A stretch of DNA of 64,000 nucleotides, taken from the NCBI RefSeq assembly GCF_039729195.1, contig NZ_CP155796.1, positions 6,166,703 to 6,230,702 on the forward strand, in the 5' to 3' direction. The notes beneath the pieces were generated by a model. That model saw nothing but the letters and a program-made list of their open reading frames with translations. It had not been told where the DNA came from and searched no databases. Positions 25,908 to 36,913 of the stretch are shown in pieces. A program made the translations under genes and the position numbers. Origin of the DNA: Mycobacterium sp. DL (GTDB taxonomy: Bacteria > Actinomycetota > Actinomycetes > Mycobacteriales > Mycobacteriaceae). Positions within the stretch are counted from its first letter, which is position 1. Every line of letters starts with the position of its first letter.

Positions 25908-26264
25908 GTGGCGAAGATTCAGCGCACCGGCGCGTACCTCGACATCGTGCTGACACCCCTCGAGAAGTTGGCGGCGCTACACCGAGACATCCGAGTGCCC
26001 CTGGCATCCGTCACGGCCATCAACGTGGTCGAGCGGCCGTTGGACGAGGTGCAGGGCTTCCGTGCGCCGGGACTGCACATCCCGTCGCGCACCAAGATCG
26101 GCACATGGCGCGCCTCGGGGCGACGCACCTTCGCCGTCGCGCGGGCGCGGCAGGCCGCTGTCCGGATCGACCTCGACGAGGGCAAGTACCACACGTTGAT
26201 CGTCAGCGTTCCGGACGCGGCAGCGGTCGCGGAGGACATCAGGACGGTCCCCGCGAAGCGCTGA
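25908..26264 (+). CDS. Small conserved protein, possibly PH-like fold
   Basis: A 118-residue protein starting VAKIQRTGAYLDIVLTPLEK. The pattern of alternating strands (DIVLTPLEKLAAL, PLASVTAINVVE, RTFAVARARQAAVRIDLD, YHTLIVSV) and a final helix resembles bacterial PH-like domains, but this is inference from the pattern alone. GTG 25908 is chosen because GAGAGGA precedes it by seven bases. It is divergent from the winged-helix gene and probably repressed by it. Function unknown. Confidence 0.75.
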   Translation: MAKIQRTGAYLDIVLTPLEKLAALHRDIRVPLASVTAINVVERPLDEVQGFRAPGLHIPSRTKIGTWRASGRRTFAVARARQAAVRIDLDEGKYHTLIVSVPDAAAVAEDIRTVPAKR

Positions 26265-26283
26265 CGCCGGACCATTCTCGTCC

Positions 26284-26344
26284 GCCGGAATTGCATTCCA
26301 GCCGGAGAATCGCGAGAGAGTCTCTGCTGGAACGCAATTCCGGC
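26284..26344. terminator. Bidirectional terminator between convergent genes
   Basis: Arms GCCGGAATTGCATTCCAGC (26284-26302) and GCTGGAACGCAATTCCGGC (26326-26344) pair at 18 of 19 positions. The hairpin fills the gap between the small protein ending at 26264 and the Eis-like gene ending at 26349, so it can stop transcription from both sides. Confidence 0.8.
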
Positions 26345-26348
26345 GACA

Positions 26349-27554
26349 TCAGAACCCGAAGCCGAGCTCCGCGGGAACGTCGACGGCGAACGCCGCGTCC
26401 AGCTTCGCGGCGAGCCCGGAGTCGTTGCACCGCAGTCGTTGTGCGGTCGCGAATGCCGACGCGCGGTGCGCGCCCAGATAAATGGAGCCGAGCACCGACA
26501 GGTCGGTGTGCACATCGGCGGGGGCATCGGTGGGCGCGCACCGCGCTCGGCCGCCGCTGACATCGAGTGCGAATCTTCCGCCGCCACCCAATACCGCATC
26601 GGCGATGTCGAGCACCACCGACACGTCCGCGGCATAACTGCGCGCCTGCAGCACCGTGGGAATGTCCAGCATCCGCAGCCACAGCCCGTCATCGACGCCG
26701 ACGGTGCGCACCAGTCGCTGATCGGTCAACAGATACGGCAGCACCTCCCCCGGGTGGGATTCGACGGTGATCGTCGCCATCAGATCCATCCCGAGAAGGA
26801 CCCGCCACAGGGCGATGTGCGCCTCCGGCGTGACAGCGGTGAGGTCGGTGATCTCGACGGTGCCCTTGCCCTCGCCGTCGTGGACGCGATAGAGCGCGAA
26901 GCCGTCGTCATGAAGCAGGCAGAAGAAGGCGCTGCCGCCGTGCCGCGAGTATTCGCGGTCAGCCAGCACCTCGTCCCACAGCCGGGGCGGGCTGTACAGG
27001 CCACCGGGGTTCTGCAACCGCCACCGCTCGAAGATGTCCTCGAGCTGCCCGCGGTGTTCGGCGAGGCGCACCACCCGGACGCCGCCGGGGTCGGGCACGT
27101 CGTCGTGGAACCGGGCCGTCCGCCGGTCGACGGACAGCCGATGCACCGCGGTGGCGGCGCCGTAGCCGAATCTGCCGTAGATGGCGGCTTCGCTGGCCTC
27201 CAGACCGGCGAGCGGATAACGCTTGGCCTCCATGCGGGCGTGCAACTCGTCGAACATGCCCCGCAGCGCGCCGCGCCGCCGATGCGTCGGTGCCACCGCA
27301 ACCCACGACACTCCGGCCATCGGGAGCACCGCACCGCCGGGGACCGTCAGCCTCAGATCGAGAAACAGCGCCATCCCGACGACATCCGGTCCGTCGCACG
27401 CGACGACGGCACCGTCGGCGGGCATCATCGATCGCCACATCTCGGCGGTCTCCTGCGGTCGCCAGACCCCGAAACATGTTGCGCCAAGCAGCACCATGGC
27501 CGGCCAGTCCGCCTCCTGGGCGCCGCGGATCGTCAATGCAGTTGTGTGTGCCAC
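26349..27554 (-). CDS. Eis-like GNAT N-acetyltransferase
   Basis: About 401 residues with the Eis architecture: an N-terminal GNAT domain (VSWVAVAPTHRRRGALRGMF, acetyl-CoA motif A; ASEAAIYGRFGYG with the general-acid Tyr), a second GNAT-like domain, and a sterol-carrier-like C-terminal part ending GFGF. In characterised Eis the C-terminal carboxylate of the last Phe acts as a catalytic base, and that feature is present here. Eis proteins acetylate aminoglycosides and polyamine- or lysine-type amines. The start is uncertain: GTG 27554 lies immediately behind GGAGG, and the frame continues to 27590. Divergent from the Rv0045c-like hydrolase. Confidence 0.85.
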   Translation of the reverse strand: MAHTTALTIRGAQEADWPAMVLLGATCFGVWRPQETAEMWRSMMPADGAVVACDGPDVVGMALFLDLRLTVPGGAVLPMAGVSWVAVAPTHRRRGALRGMFDELHARMEAKRYPLAGLEASEAAIYGRFGYGAATAVHRLSVDRRTARFHDDVPDPGGVRVVRLAEHRGQLEDIFERWRLQNPGGLYSPPRLWDEVLADREYSRHGGSAFFCLLHDDGFALYRVHDGEGKGTVEITDLTAVTPEAHIALWRVLLGMDLMATITVESHPGEVLPYLLTDQRLVRTVGVDDGLWLRMLDIPTVLQARSYAADVSVVLDIADAVLGGGGRFALDVSGGRARCAPTDAPADVHTDLSVLGSIYLGAHRASAFATAQRLRCNDSGLAAKLDAAFAVDVPAELGFGF

Positions 27555-27616
27555 CCTCCGACCGTGACACACGGGTACCCCCACTCGCACGTGAATATCA
27601 GCGGTACTGTCGCACC

Positions 27617-28509
27617 ATGAGCGACGCCGATGACGAGCTGGCCGGCCTGTCGGAGTTCGTCTTCCTCAGGGAAAACGCCCGCCAGTCCGGGGTGACCGGT
27701 CCCCTGCCGAGCGCCACCCGCATCGACGCCGGCCCGGTCAGCGCACTCAAGTTCGGTGACGACGCGCCGCGGGTGGTGTTCCTGCACGGCGGCGGTCAGA
27801 ACGCCCACACCTGGGACACCGTCATCATCGGTCTGGGCGTGCCCGCACTGGCGGTCGACCTGCCCGGGCACGGCCGTTCGGCGTGGCGCGAGGACGGTGA
27901 CTACGGACCCAAGCTCAATGCGGACGCCGTCGAACCGGTGGTCCGCGACCTCGCCGGCGACGCCGATCTCGTCGTCGGAATGTCGCTCGGCGGACTGACA
28001 GCGATGCGGATGGCAGTAGCGGCCCCGGAACTCGTGCGCAACCTGGTGATGGTCGACGTCACGCCGTCGGCACCGGAACGCCACACCGAGATGACCGACG
28101 CCCAGAAGGGCACTGTTGCCTTGGTTCAGGGCGCGCGCACCTTCCCGACGTTCGACTCGATGCTCGAGGTCACCGTCGCTGCAGCGCCGCACCGTGACCG
28201 GGAATCGTTGCGGCGAGGTGTTTTCCACAACGCCAAACGCCTCGACGACGGGACCTGGACGTGGCGGTACGACTCCATCCGCAAGGGCGAGGGGTTCGAG
28301 AACCTGTGGGATGACGTGCCGCGGCTCACCACCCCCACCACGCTGATCCGCGGCGCCAACTCCTTCTTCGTCAACGACGAGGATGCCGCCGAGTTCGCCC
28401 GTGCCGCACCGGGTTTCCAGCAGATCCACATCGTCGAAGACTCCGGGCACTCGGTACAGAGCGACCAGCCGCGCGCTTTGGTCGAACTCCTGCGAGGAGT
28501 GCTCGGCGC

Positions 28510-28513
<4 letters not shown>
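27617..28513 (+). CDS. Alpha/beta hydrolase (Rv0045c-like esterase)
   Basis: A 298-residue hydrolase: HGGGQNAHTWD (oxyanion hole), DLPGHGRS, nucleophile elbow VGMSLGGL, acidic residue after the TLIRG strand (NSFFVNDED), and His in EDSGHSVQSDQP. Position and sequence correspond to M. tuberculosis Rv0045c, an esterase acting on short-chain esters in vitro. The ATG at 27617 is the natural start of the family. Its stop codon overlaps that of the convergent metalloprotease-like gene by four bases. Confidence 0.88.
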
Positions 28514-30435
<1,922 letters not shown>

Positions 30436-30669
30436 CACACTTGACCCCCCGGCTAGGCTTTGCTGCACAGTATCCCGAGGGGAGCGGATCGCATTGGCAA
30501 ACGTGCTCACCAGTTATCCCTTACCACTGTGGCGGGGCCGCGCGCATGGTGACTGCGGTCGACTGCTGTTCACCTTCTGCTTGCCTTTTGATTGCCCTGC
30601 TGCCGTAACTTCTCGCGGGTCCGGCCGCCCAGCCCCCGGCCGAAGACGTGTCGGAAGGAACAGGAACTC

Positions 30670-32739
30670 ATGGCGCTTGTGCCGCTGAATCTCTTTGTCG
30701 CTCACAACGGGAAGTCCAAGCGACAGCACGTGACCTGCGTCTACAAGTGTGGTGATGCGTGCTCGAAACCGGTTCCGAACCGCAGCGACAACGAATACTT
30801 CGGCGATGTCGTCAAATCGGTGTCTCGGCGCTCGATGCTGCAGGCCGGCGGCGTCGCCGTGCTGGCCGTGGGTGCGGGTTCGGTGTTGGCTGCCTGCTCC
30901 CAGGATTCCGCACCGGTAGCCACCTCGACGACGTCCACCGCGCCCGCCGAACCACCACCGGGCATGGACTTCGCCTCCGTCGCACCCAACAGCGACGACG
31001 CGGTCATCATCCCGGACGGTTACCGGCAGTCGGTGGTCATCGGCTGGGGTGACCCCGTCCTGCCCGATGCGCCGCAGTTCGACATCGCCAACCAGACAGG
31101 TGCCGCGCAACGCCAGCAGTTCGGCTTCAACAACGACTTCGCCGGATTGCTGCCGATCCCAGGGCAGCAGAATCGCTTCCTGCTCGTCACCAACTTCGAG
31201 TACGTCTCACCGCAGTTCATGTTCGCCGGCTACAACGCCGACGCCCCCACCCGGGAGCAGTTCGACGTCGAGATCGCCGCGATCGGCATGGGCGTCGTCG
31301 AGGTCGAGCGCACCCCCGAGGGCCTGCGGCCCGTCATGGGCACCTACAACCGTCGCATCACCGCCGACTCACCGATGACCCTGACGGGGCCGGCGGCCGG
31401 CAGCGACTTCGTCAAGACACCCGCCGACCCGACCGGCCGCACGGTCGCGGGCACCTTCGCCAACTGCGCCGGGGGCGTCACCCCCTGGGGCACAGTGCTC
31501 TCCGGTGAGGAGAACTTCCAGGACTACTTCGGTGCCGCCGACGGCGCTGCCGCGCCTGGCCCGGTTGATGCCGACCGACTGGACCGCTACGGCGTGTCGA
31601 TGGAACCCAGTGAGCTCAAATGGGAGACATTCGACCCCCGGTTCGACCTCACCCGGACGCCGAACGAGCCGAACCGCTTCGGGTACGTCGTGGAACTCAA
31701 CCCGTGGGACCCGAACTCCACCCCGATCAAGCACTCCGCGCTGGGACGGCTCAAGCACGAGGGTGCCAACATCTACATCACCGACGATGGCACCGTTGTC
31801 GCCTACACGGGCGACGACGAACGCTTCGACTACATGTACAAGTTCGTCTCGGCCAAGAAGATGCAGCCCGGAACCGATCCCGCGGCGATGGCGTACAACA
31901 TGACGCTGCTCGACGAGGGCACGCTGTACGTCGCCAAGCTCTCCAGTGACATCCCGGCGTCCGAGATCGACGGCTCCGGCACGCTTCCCGCCTCGGGCAG
32001 CTTCATGGGGACCGGGACCTGGATCCCGTTGCTGCGCAGCGGGCCCGACGGTCAGGCCGAGTCGCTTGTGGCCGGCGTGACCGCCCAGGAAGCCGCGGTG
32101 TTCACCCGGATGGCGGCGGACAAGGCCGGCGCAACGAAGATGGACCGGCCCGAGGATTTTGAGGCCAATCCCACAACCGGCAAGGTCTACGTCGCGTTGA
32201 CCAACAACGACGTGCGCGGGGTGGACGGCGAGCCGGGACCCGACGCCGCCAACCCCCGCAACGACAACAAGAGCGGCCAGGTCCTCGAGATCACCGACGA
32301 CCACGCAGGCACGAGCTTCACCTGGGACCTGCTGTTGGTCTGCGGGGATCCGGCGGCCGCCGATACGTACTACGGCGGTTTCGACAAGACCAAGGTCAGT
32401 CCGATCTCCTGCCCGGACAACCTGGCCTTCGACAGCCACGGCAACCTGTGGATCTCCACCGACGGCAACGCCCTCGACTCCAACGACGGCCTGTTCGCCG
32501 TCGCACTCGAGGGGCCGAACCGCGGCGAGACGAAACAGTTCCTGACTGTGCCTCTCGGTGCCGAGACGTGCGGGCCGGTGATCACCGATGATCTGGTCAC
32601 CGTGTGCGTGCAACACCCGGGCGAGAACGACGACAACAGCATCGACAACCCGCTGTCGCGCTGGCCCGAAGGCGGTAACGGCACCGCGCGGCCCGCGGTC
32701 GTGGCGGTGTGGAAAGACGGCGGCCAGATCGGCGTGTAG
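30670..32739 (+). CDS. PhoX-family phosphatase / DUF839 protein, Tat-exported
   Basis: A 689-residue protein. A 50-residue leader (with HVTCVYKCGDACS) precedes the twin-arginine signal SVSRRSMLQAGG (Arg53-Arg54), a hydrophobic core and a lipobox-like LAAC (Cys76), so it may be a Tat-exported lipoprotein. The body has PhoX hallmarks: TNFEYVSPQFMF, GGVTPWGTVLSGEENFQDYF, YVVELNPWDPNS, and the acidic DGTVVAYTGDDERFDYMYKFV blocks that bind Ca/Fe in PhoX. These are alkaline phosphatases for phosphate scavenging. ATG 30670 follows AGGAAC. The gene is divergent from the zincin-like gene; 30436-30669 shows no further gene. Confidence 0.9.
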   Translation: MALVPLNLFVAHNGKSKRQHVTCVYKCGDACSKPVPNRSDNEYFGDVVKSVSRRSMLQAGGVAVLAVGAGSVLAACSQDSAPVATSTTSTAPAEPPPGMDFASVAPNSDDAVIIPDGYRQSVVIGWGDPVLPDAPQFDIANQTGAAQRQQFGFNNDFAGLLPIPGQQNRFLLVTNFEYVSPQFMFAGYNADAPTREQFDVEIAAIGMGVVEVERTPEGLRPVMGTYNRRITADSPMTLTGPAAGSDFVKTPADPTGRTVAGTFANCAGGVTPWGTVLSGEENFQDYFGAADGAAAPGPVDADRLDRYGVSMEPSELKWETFDPRFDLTRTPNEPNRFGYVVELNPWDPNSTPIKHSALGRLKHEGANIYITDDGTVVAYTGDDERFDYMYKFVSAKKMQPGTDPAAMAYNMTLLDEGTLYVAKLSSDIPASEIDGSGTLPASGSFMGTGTWIPLLRSGPDGQAESLVAGVTAQEAAVFTRMAADKAGATKMDRPEDFEANPTTGKVYVALTNNDVRGVDGEPGPDAANPRNDNKSGQVLEITDDHAGTSFTWDLLLVCGDPAAADTYYGGFDKTKVSPISCPDNLAFDSHGNLWISTDGNALDSNDGLFAVALEGPNRGETKQFLTVPLGAETCGPVITDDLVTVCVQHPGENDDNSIDNPLSRWPEGGNGTARPAVVAVWKDGGQIGV

Positions 32740-32762
32740 CGCGGCGCGCCTAACGTGGAGCC

Positions 32763-33569
32763 ATGACCTCTTCCACTGACCGTCCCGTCCGTATCGGCGT
32801 CCAACTTCAGCCTCAGCACGCGCCGCAGTACAGCCACCTGCGCGACGCGCTGCGTCGCTGTGAGGACATCGGCGTCGATGTCGCCTTCAACTGGGATCAC
32901 TTCTTCCCGCTTTACGGCGACCCGGACGGCGCTCACTACGAGTGCTGGACGATGCTGGGCGCCTGGGCCGAGCAGACTTCGCGCATCGAGATCGGCGCGC
33001 TCGTCACGTGCAACTCCTACCGCAACCCCGAACTGCTCGCCGACATGGCCCGCACCGTCGACCACATCTCCGACGGCCGGCTCATCCTCGGTCTCGGATC
33101 CGGTTGGAAGCAGAAGGATTACGACGAGTACGGCTACGAGTTCGGGACCGCGGGCAGCCGGCTCGACGACCTTGCCGAGGCCATGCCGCGCATCGAGTCG
33201 AGACTGAGCAAGCTCAACCCGCAGCCGCTGCGCGACATCCCGGTCCTGATCGGCGGCGGCGGCGAACGTAAGACGCTTCGCCTGGTGGCCGAATACGCCG
33301 ACATCTGGCACTCGTTCTCCGACCGTGAAAGCTACCCGCACAAGGCCGACGTGCTCGCCCGCCACTGCGCCGACGTCGGCCGCGACCCGGCGCTCATCGA
33401 GCACTCGGCAGGAGCCAACGGCAAAGATCTGGACTCGCTGCTCGCGGACGCCGACGCACTGGCCGGCCTCGGCGTCACGATGCTGACGGTCGGCGTCAAC
33501 GGACCCGACTACGACCTTTCCCAGGCCGAAGCTCTGTGTCGTTGGCGGGACCGGCGCGTCGCCGGCTGA
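32763..33569 (+). CDS. F420-dependent LLM-class oxidoreductase (Rv0044c-like)
   Basis: A 268-residue luciferase-like monooxygenase fold. Signs are the N-terminal VRIGVQLQPQHAPQYSHL, NWDHFFPLYGD, RTVDHISDGRLILGLGSGW and the C-terminal GGGGERKTLRLVAEYAD, which are typical of the F420-using branch in mycobacteria. It probably carries out hydride transfer from F420H2 or an alcohol/aldehyde oxidation; the substrate is unknown. It follows PhoX by 23 bp and precedes the GntR gene by 51 bp on the same strand, so co-transcription is possible. Confidence 0.88.
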   Translation: MTSSTDRPVRIGVQLQPQHAPQYSHLRDALRRCEDIGVDVAFNWDHFFPLYGDPDGAHYECWTMLGAWAEQTSRIEIGALVTCNSYRNPELLADMARTVDHISDGRLILGLGSGWKQKDYDEYGYEFGTAGSRLDDLAEAMPRIESRLSKLNPQPLRDIPVLIGGGGERKTLRLVAEYADIWHSFSDRESYPHKADVLARHCADVGRDPALIEHSAGANGKDLDSLLADADALAGLGVTMLTVGVNGPDYDLSQAEALCRWRDRRVAG

Positions 33570-33620
33570 ACCCGCCGAAGCGCTCCGGGGACTCCGGCGC
33601 CGTGAGAGACTGGCGCCGCC

Positions 33621-34286
33621 ATGCCCAAGAAGTATGGGGTCAAAGAGAAAGACCTCGTGGTCTCGCACGTCGTCAATCTGGTCCTGACCGGCAAGCTCCG
33701 GTCGGGAGATCGATTGGACCGCAACGAGATCGCGCACGAGCTCGGACTCAGTAGGGTGCCGGTGCAGGAAGCGGTCGTGCAGCTCGAGCACGACGGAATC
33801 CTGTCCACTCAATATCACCGCGGCGCCTTCGTCGAGCGGTTCGACGAGGCGACGGTGCGCGAGCATCACGAGCTCTACGGTCTGCTGAGCGGAACCGCGT
33901 CCGCGCGGGCAGCCGCCGCCGCGGACCCGATGATCACTGCGGAGCTCGCCGAGCTGTTGTCGCTGATGGGCGGCGGCAGGGACTCCCGGCTGTTCGATCA
34001 CCATGCCCGGCGGTTCCGCGGGGTCGTCAACACCGAGTACGCGGGCCCTCGGCTGCAGGCAGCCATCGACTCGTCGCAGACCTTGATTCCGCCGGCTTTC
34101 TGGGCCGGCTACCTCGAGCACCGTGATGCGCTGCTGCCGTCCTATGAGGCGGAGTTGAACGCGATCCGAGAGGGCCGGCCGGAGGCAGCGCGGGCCGCAT
34201 GCATGCAGCGTTCGGACACGATGGCGCAGATCCTGCTCTCGGAGCTGGTGCGGCGCGGGGTGCTGTGCGCGTTGCGCGCCGAGTGA
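33621..34286 (+). CDS. GntR-family transcriptional regulator (Rv0043c-like)
   Basis: A 221-residue regulator. The winged helix reads [20 protein letters not shown] and [18 protein letters not shown], followed by a helical FCD-type effector domain ([48 protein letters not shown]). FCD regulators usually sense organic acids. The conserved adjacency to the LLM oxidoreductase suggests that gene as a target (inference). Confidence 0.88.
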   Translation: MPKKYGVKEKDLVVSHVVNLVLTGKLRSGDRLDRNEIAHELGLSRVPVQEAVVQLEHDGILSTQYHRGAFVERFDEATVREHHELYGLLSGTASARAAAAADPMITAELAELLSLMGGGRDSRLFDHHARRFRGVVNTEYAGPRLQAAIDSSQTLIPPAFWAGYLEHRDALLPSYEAELNAIREGRPEAARAACMQRSDTMAQILLSELVRRGVLCALRAE

Positions 34287-34388
34287 CCGGAGACCGTCGG
34301 CCCCGGGCAAAGACTCTCCAAAAGTTTATTGCGCTATAACTGTCGTCCGCGCAACTTCACAGCAAGGCAGAGGTTAGACTGGCTGATT

Positions 34389-34829
34389 ATGGTGGAGGCC
34401 GAACCGCAGGTCAGCGAGCTCGCAGGTGAACTGCAGCGTGTGCTCTCCAAGGTGCTGTCTGTTCTCCGGCACACCGGCAGGACATCCACCACCGGAGATC
34501 TGACCCTGGCCCAGCTGTCCATCCTGCTCACCCTGCTCGACCAGGGCCCCATCCGGATGACCGATCTGGCCGCCCACGAGCGGGTCCGCACACCCACCAC
34601 CACGGTGGCCATCCGCAGGCTCGAGAAGCTGGGGCTGGTCAAACGCTCCCGCGATCCCTCCGACCTGAGAGCGGTGCTGGTCGACATCACCCCCGAGGGG
34701 CACGCTCAACACCGGGATGCGCTGGCCTCCAGGCAGGCTCATCTCGCCGCGCTGCTCAGCAAGCTCAGCGAAGAGGAACTCGACGCGCTGGCCAAGGGGC
34801 TGGCCCCGCTCGAGCGGATCGCCGAGTAG
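34389..34829 (+). CDS. MarR-family transcriptional regulator (Rv0042c-like)
   Basis: A 146-residue MarR protein starting MVEAEPQVSELAGEL. The wing and recognition helix are in LAQLSILLTLLDQGPIRMTD and RTPTTTVAIRRLEKLGLVKR, with DPSDLRAVLVDITPEGHA as the wing. An AT-rich stretch with an imperfect inverted repeat (AGTTTAT near 34327 and ATAACT) lies just upstream and could be its operator. It converges with the glucosylglycerate hydrolase gene, five bases from its stop. Confidence 0.9.
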   Translation: MVEAEPQVSELAGELQRVLSKVLSVLRHTGRTSTTGDLTLAQLSILLTLLDQGPIRMTDLAAHERVRTPTTTVAIRRLEKLGLVKRSRDPSDLRAVLVDITPEGHAQHRDALASRQAHLAALLSKLSEEELDALAKGLAPLERIAE

Positions 34830-34833
34830 CTCC

Positions 34834-36174
34834 TCAGCCCAACCAGTCCAGCACCGCGGCCGCGGTCCAGGACTGCTGCATGCTGCCCAGCGGCTCCCCG
34901 GTGAACGGCTCGTAATACTCGGCGAAAGTGCCGTCGCTGGCCTGACGCAAACCCTCCCGGCGCAGGGCCGCCGAACGCTCAGCCCACCCGCGCCTGGCGA
35001 AACACCACGAGAACAACCACGTCATCACCGGCCACACCGGGCCGCGCCAGTACTCACGCGGGCGGAAGTCGCGCGACACCGGCGACGTCGACGGGATCAG
35101 CGCGTAGGCCAGGTCCGGGTGGCCGCAGAACCGCGGGCCTTCCAGCAGCCGCAGCAGCGCCCGCTCGCGATCGTGCGGGAGGCCCCCGCAGAGCAGCGGC
35201 GCGAACTGCGCCACGGTTTCGGTGGCGATCCACCTGTCGGCTCGGACGTCGAAATCCTTTGCCGCGCCGGTACGTTGGTCGGTCGTGGCGATGACTCCGC
35301 CGCGGAACCGGTCGGCCCACGCATACAGATCCTTGACGTCGGCGTGCGGGCGTTTGTGGTCTTCGCCGATCTCGGCCAGTACCTGACACGCCACCGACAG
35401 GATGGCGGAGACGAAGACGTCCTCGACGGCGAAGCTGACCGACTTCGACAGCAGTTCGTCGTCGTAGCGGGCGGTCTTCATCTCCTCGACCAGCCACAGG
35501 TACCGGTCGTACTCCAGGTCGCTGGGCCGCTGAGTGGCGTCGGTGTTGATCTTGTTGTCCTCACGCTGATACTCCGGCACCTCGCCGGGAATCACGTTGG
35601 CGTAAGCGCTGTCCCATCGCGGGGAGTTGTCCATCCCCGACTCCCAGCCGTGGTAGACGGTGACGCGGCCGTGTTCGTTCTGATCACGGCATTCCGCCAA
35701 CCAGCGATGCCACGAAACCAGGTCGTCCCATCGCCGGTCCAGGAAGGACTCGGCGACTGCGCGGGTGGATCGGCCGCGGGTGCGGGCGTGGTCGAGGATG
35801 CGCTGTACCGCGATGGCGTGCACGGGCGGTTGCGTGATGCCGGAGGTGTGGCGGGCGCGCGGCGCATCGGCCGACAACGCTGAACACGCCCACCTTGCCG
35901 GCCCGGGAAAGTAGCCGTCGGCACCGTTGGCGAACACGATGTGCGGGATCATGCCGTTACGCCACTGCGCCGAGAGCAACGTGTCGAGTTCGACGACGGC
36001 CCGCTCCACCGACAGCGGCGCGAGCCCGATCGACACGAAGGCGGCGTCCCAGCTCCACATGTGGGGGTACAGCAACGGCGCCGCGGTGGTCATCACACCG
36101 AGGTCGTTTCCGCGCAGCAGATACGCGGCGCGGGCCGCGAGTTGCGTGGGGGCGAAGCTGGGGTCGTGGGGCAT
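34834..36174 (-). CDS. ggh: Glucosylglycerate hydrolase (GH63)
   Basis: From ATG 36174, with GGGAGG upstream, the protein has 446 residues, the length of the characterised M. hassiacum enzyme as I remember it. It has an (alpha/alpha)6 barrel with LLYPHMWSWDAAFVSIGLAP, HGWESGMDNSPRWDSAYAN and EYWRGPVWPVMTWLF. Catalytic residues fall on the expected numbers: Asp182 in GMDNSPRW and Glu419 in TFAEYYEPF. The enzyme hydrolyses glucosylglycerate, a compatible solute made under nitrogen limitation and also a precursor of methylglucose lipopolysaccharide, releasing glucose and glycerate. The frame continues upstream but the family starts here. The synthesis gene is not in this window. Confidence 0.93.
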   Translation of the reverse strand: MPHDPSFAPTQLAARAAYLLRGNDLGVMTTAAPLLYPHMWSWDAAFVSIGLAPLSVERAVVELDTLLSAQWRNGMIPHIVFANGADGYFPGPARWACSALSADAPRARHTSGITQPPVHAIAVQRILDHARTRGRSTRAVAESFLDRRWDDLVSWHRWLAECRDQNEHGRVTVYHGWESGMDNSPRWDSAYANVIPGEVPEYQREDNKINTDATQRPSDLEYDRYLWLVEEMKTARYDDELLSKSVSFAVEDVFVSAILSVACQVLAEIGEDHKRPHADVKDLYAWADRFRGGVIATTDQRTGAAKDFDVRADRWIATETVAQFAPLLCGGLPHDRERALLRLLEGPRFCGHPDLAYALIPSTSPVSRDFRPREYWRGPVWPVMTWLFSWCFARRGWAERSAALRREGLRQASDGTFAEYYEPFTGEPLGSMQQSWTAAAVLDWLG

Positions 36175-36229
36175 CGCCTCCCATGATGCGACTTCTCGGG
36201 CCGACTTGCAGTGTCGGTAGGGTTCGAGG

Positions 36230-36895
36230 GTGCCGACCGCGATGATCACAGGGGCCACCGGAGGGCTGGGAACCGCCCTCGCCGAGGCATTGGCCCCGAC
36301 ACACACCCTGCTGCTGGCCGGGCGGCCCTCGTCGCGCCTGGACGCCGTCGCCGAGCGTTTCGGCGCCACCACCTGGCCCGTCGATCTGGCCGATCCGGAC
36401 TCGATGGCCGCCGTCGTCGAACCCCTGGTGGAACTCGACGTGCTGATCCACAACGCCGGGGTGGCCTATCCCGGCCGGGTCGCCGAATCCACGGTCGACG
36501 AATGGCGAGCCACCATGGCGGTCAACCTGATTGGGGCAGTCGCCCTCACACTGGAGTTGCTGCCCGCGCTGCGTGCCGCCGAGGGGCACGTGGTGTTCAT
36601 CAACTCGGGTTCCGGGATCAACGCGTCCGCCGGGCTGGCGTCCTACACGGCCAGCAAGTTCGCATTGCGCGGATTCGCGGACTCGCTGCGCAACGACGAA
36701 CCCGCCCTGCGCGTGACGTCGGTGCACCCGGGGCGGATCGCGACGGCGATGCAGGAGGACCTCGTCGCCTACGAGGGCCGCGAGTACGACCCCGCACAGT
36801 TCCTGAGCCCGGAGACCGTCGCCAAGGTCACCGTCGACGCGATCAACACCCCGCGCGACGGCCATGTCCGCGAGGTCATCGTCCGCCCCCGGTGA
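36230..36895 (+). CDS. Short-chain dehydrogenase/reductase
   Basis: A 221-residue classical SDR with TGATGGLGTALAEAL (cofactor), DLADPDS, HNAGVAYPG, the Ser of NSGSGINAS and SYTASKFALRGF (YxxxK). GTG 36230 lies behind GAGG. It is compact, lacking the C-terminal extension. Substrate unknown. Divergent from ggh (start at 36174) and convergent with leuS, whose stop is 19 bp away. Confidence 0.85.
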   Translation: MPTAMITGATGGLGTALAEALAPTHTLLLAGRPSSRLDAVAERFGATTWPVDLADPDSMAAVVEPLVELDVLIHNAGVAYPGRVAESTVDEWRATMAVNLIGAVALTLELLPALRAAEGHVVFINSGSGINASAGLASYTASKFALRGFADSLRNDEPALRVTSVHPGRIATAMQEDLVAYEGREYDPAQFLSPETVAKVTVDAINTPRDGHVREVIVRPR

Positions 36896-36913
36896 CCGTG
36901 ATCTCCGGGAGGA

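Noticed and set aside
32370..34310. 646-codon open frame antisense to the PhoX end, the LLM oxidoreductase and the GntR gene
   Set aside because: It covers three well-supported genes on the other strand and has low-complexity His/Arg/Val-rich content.
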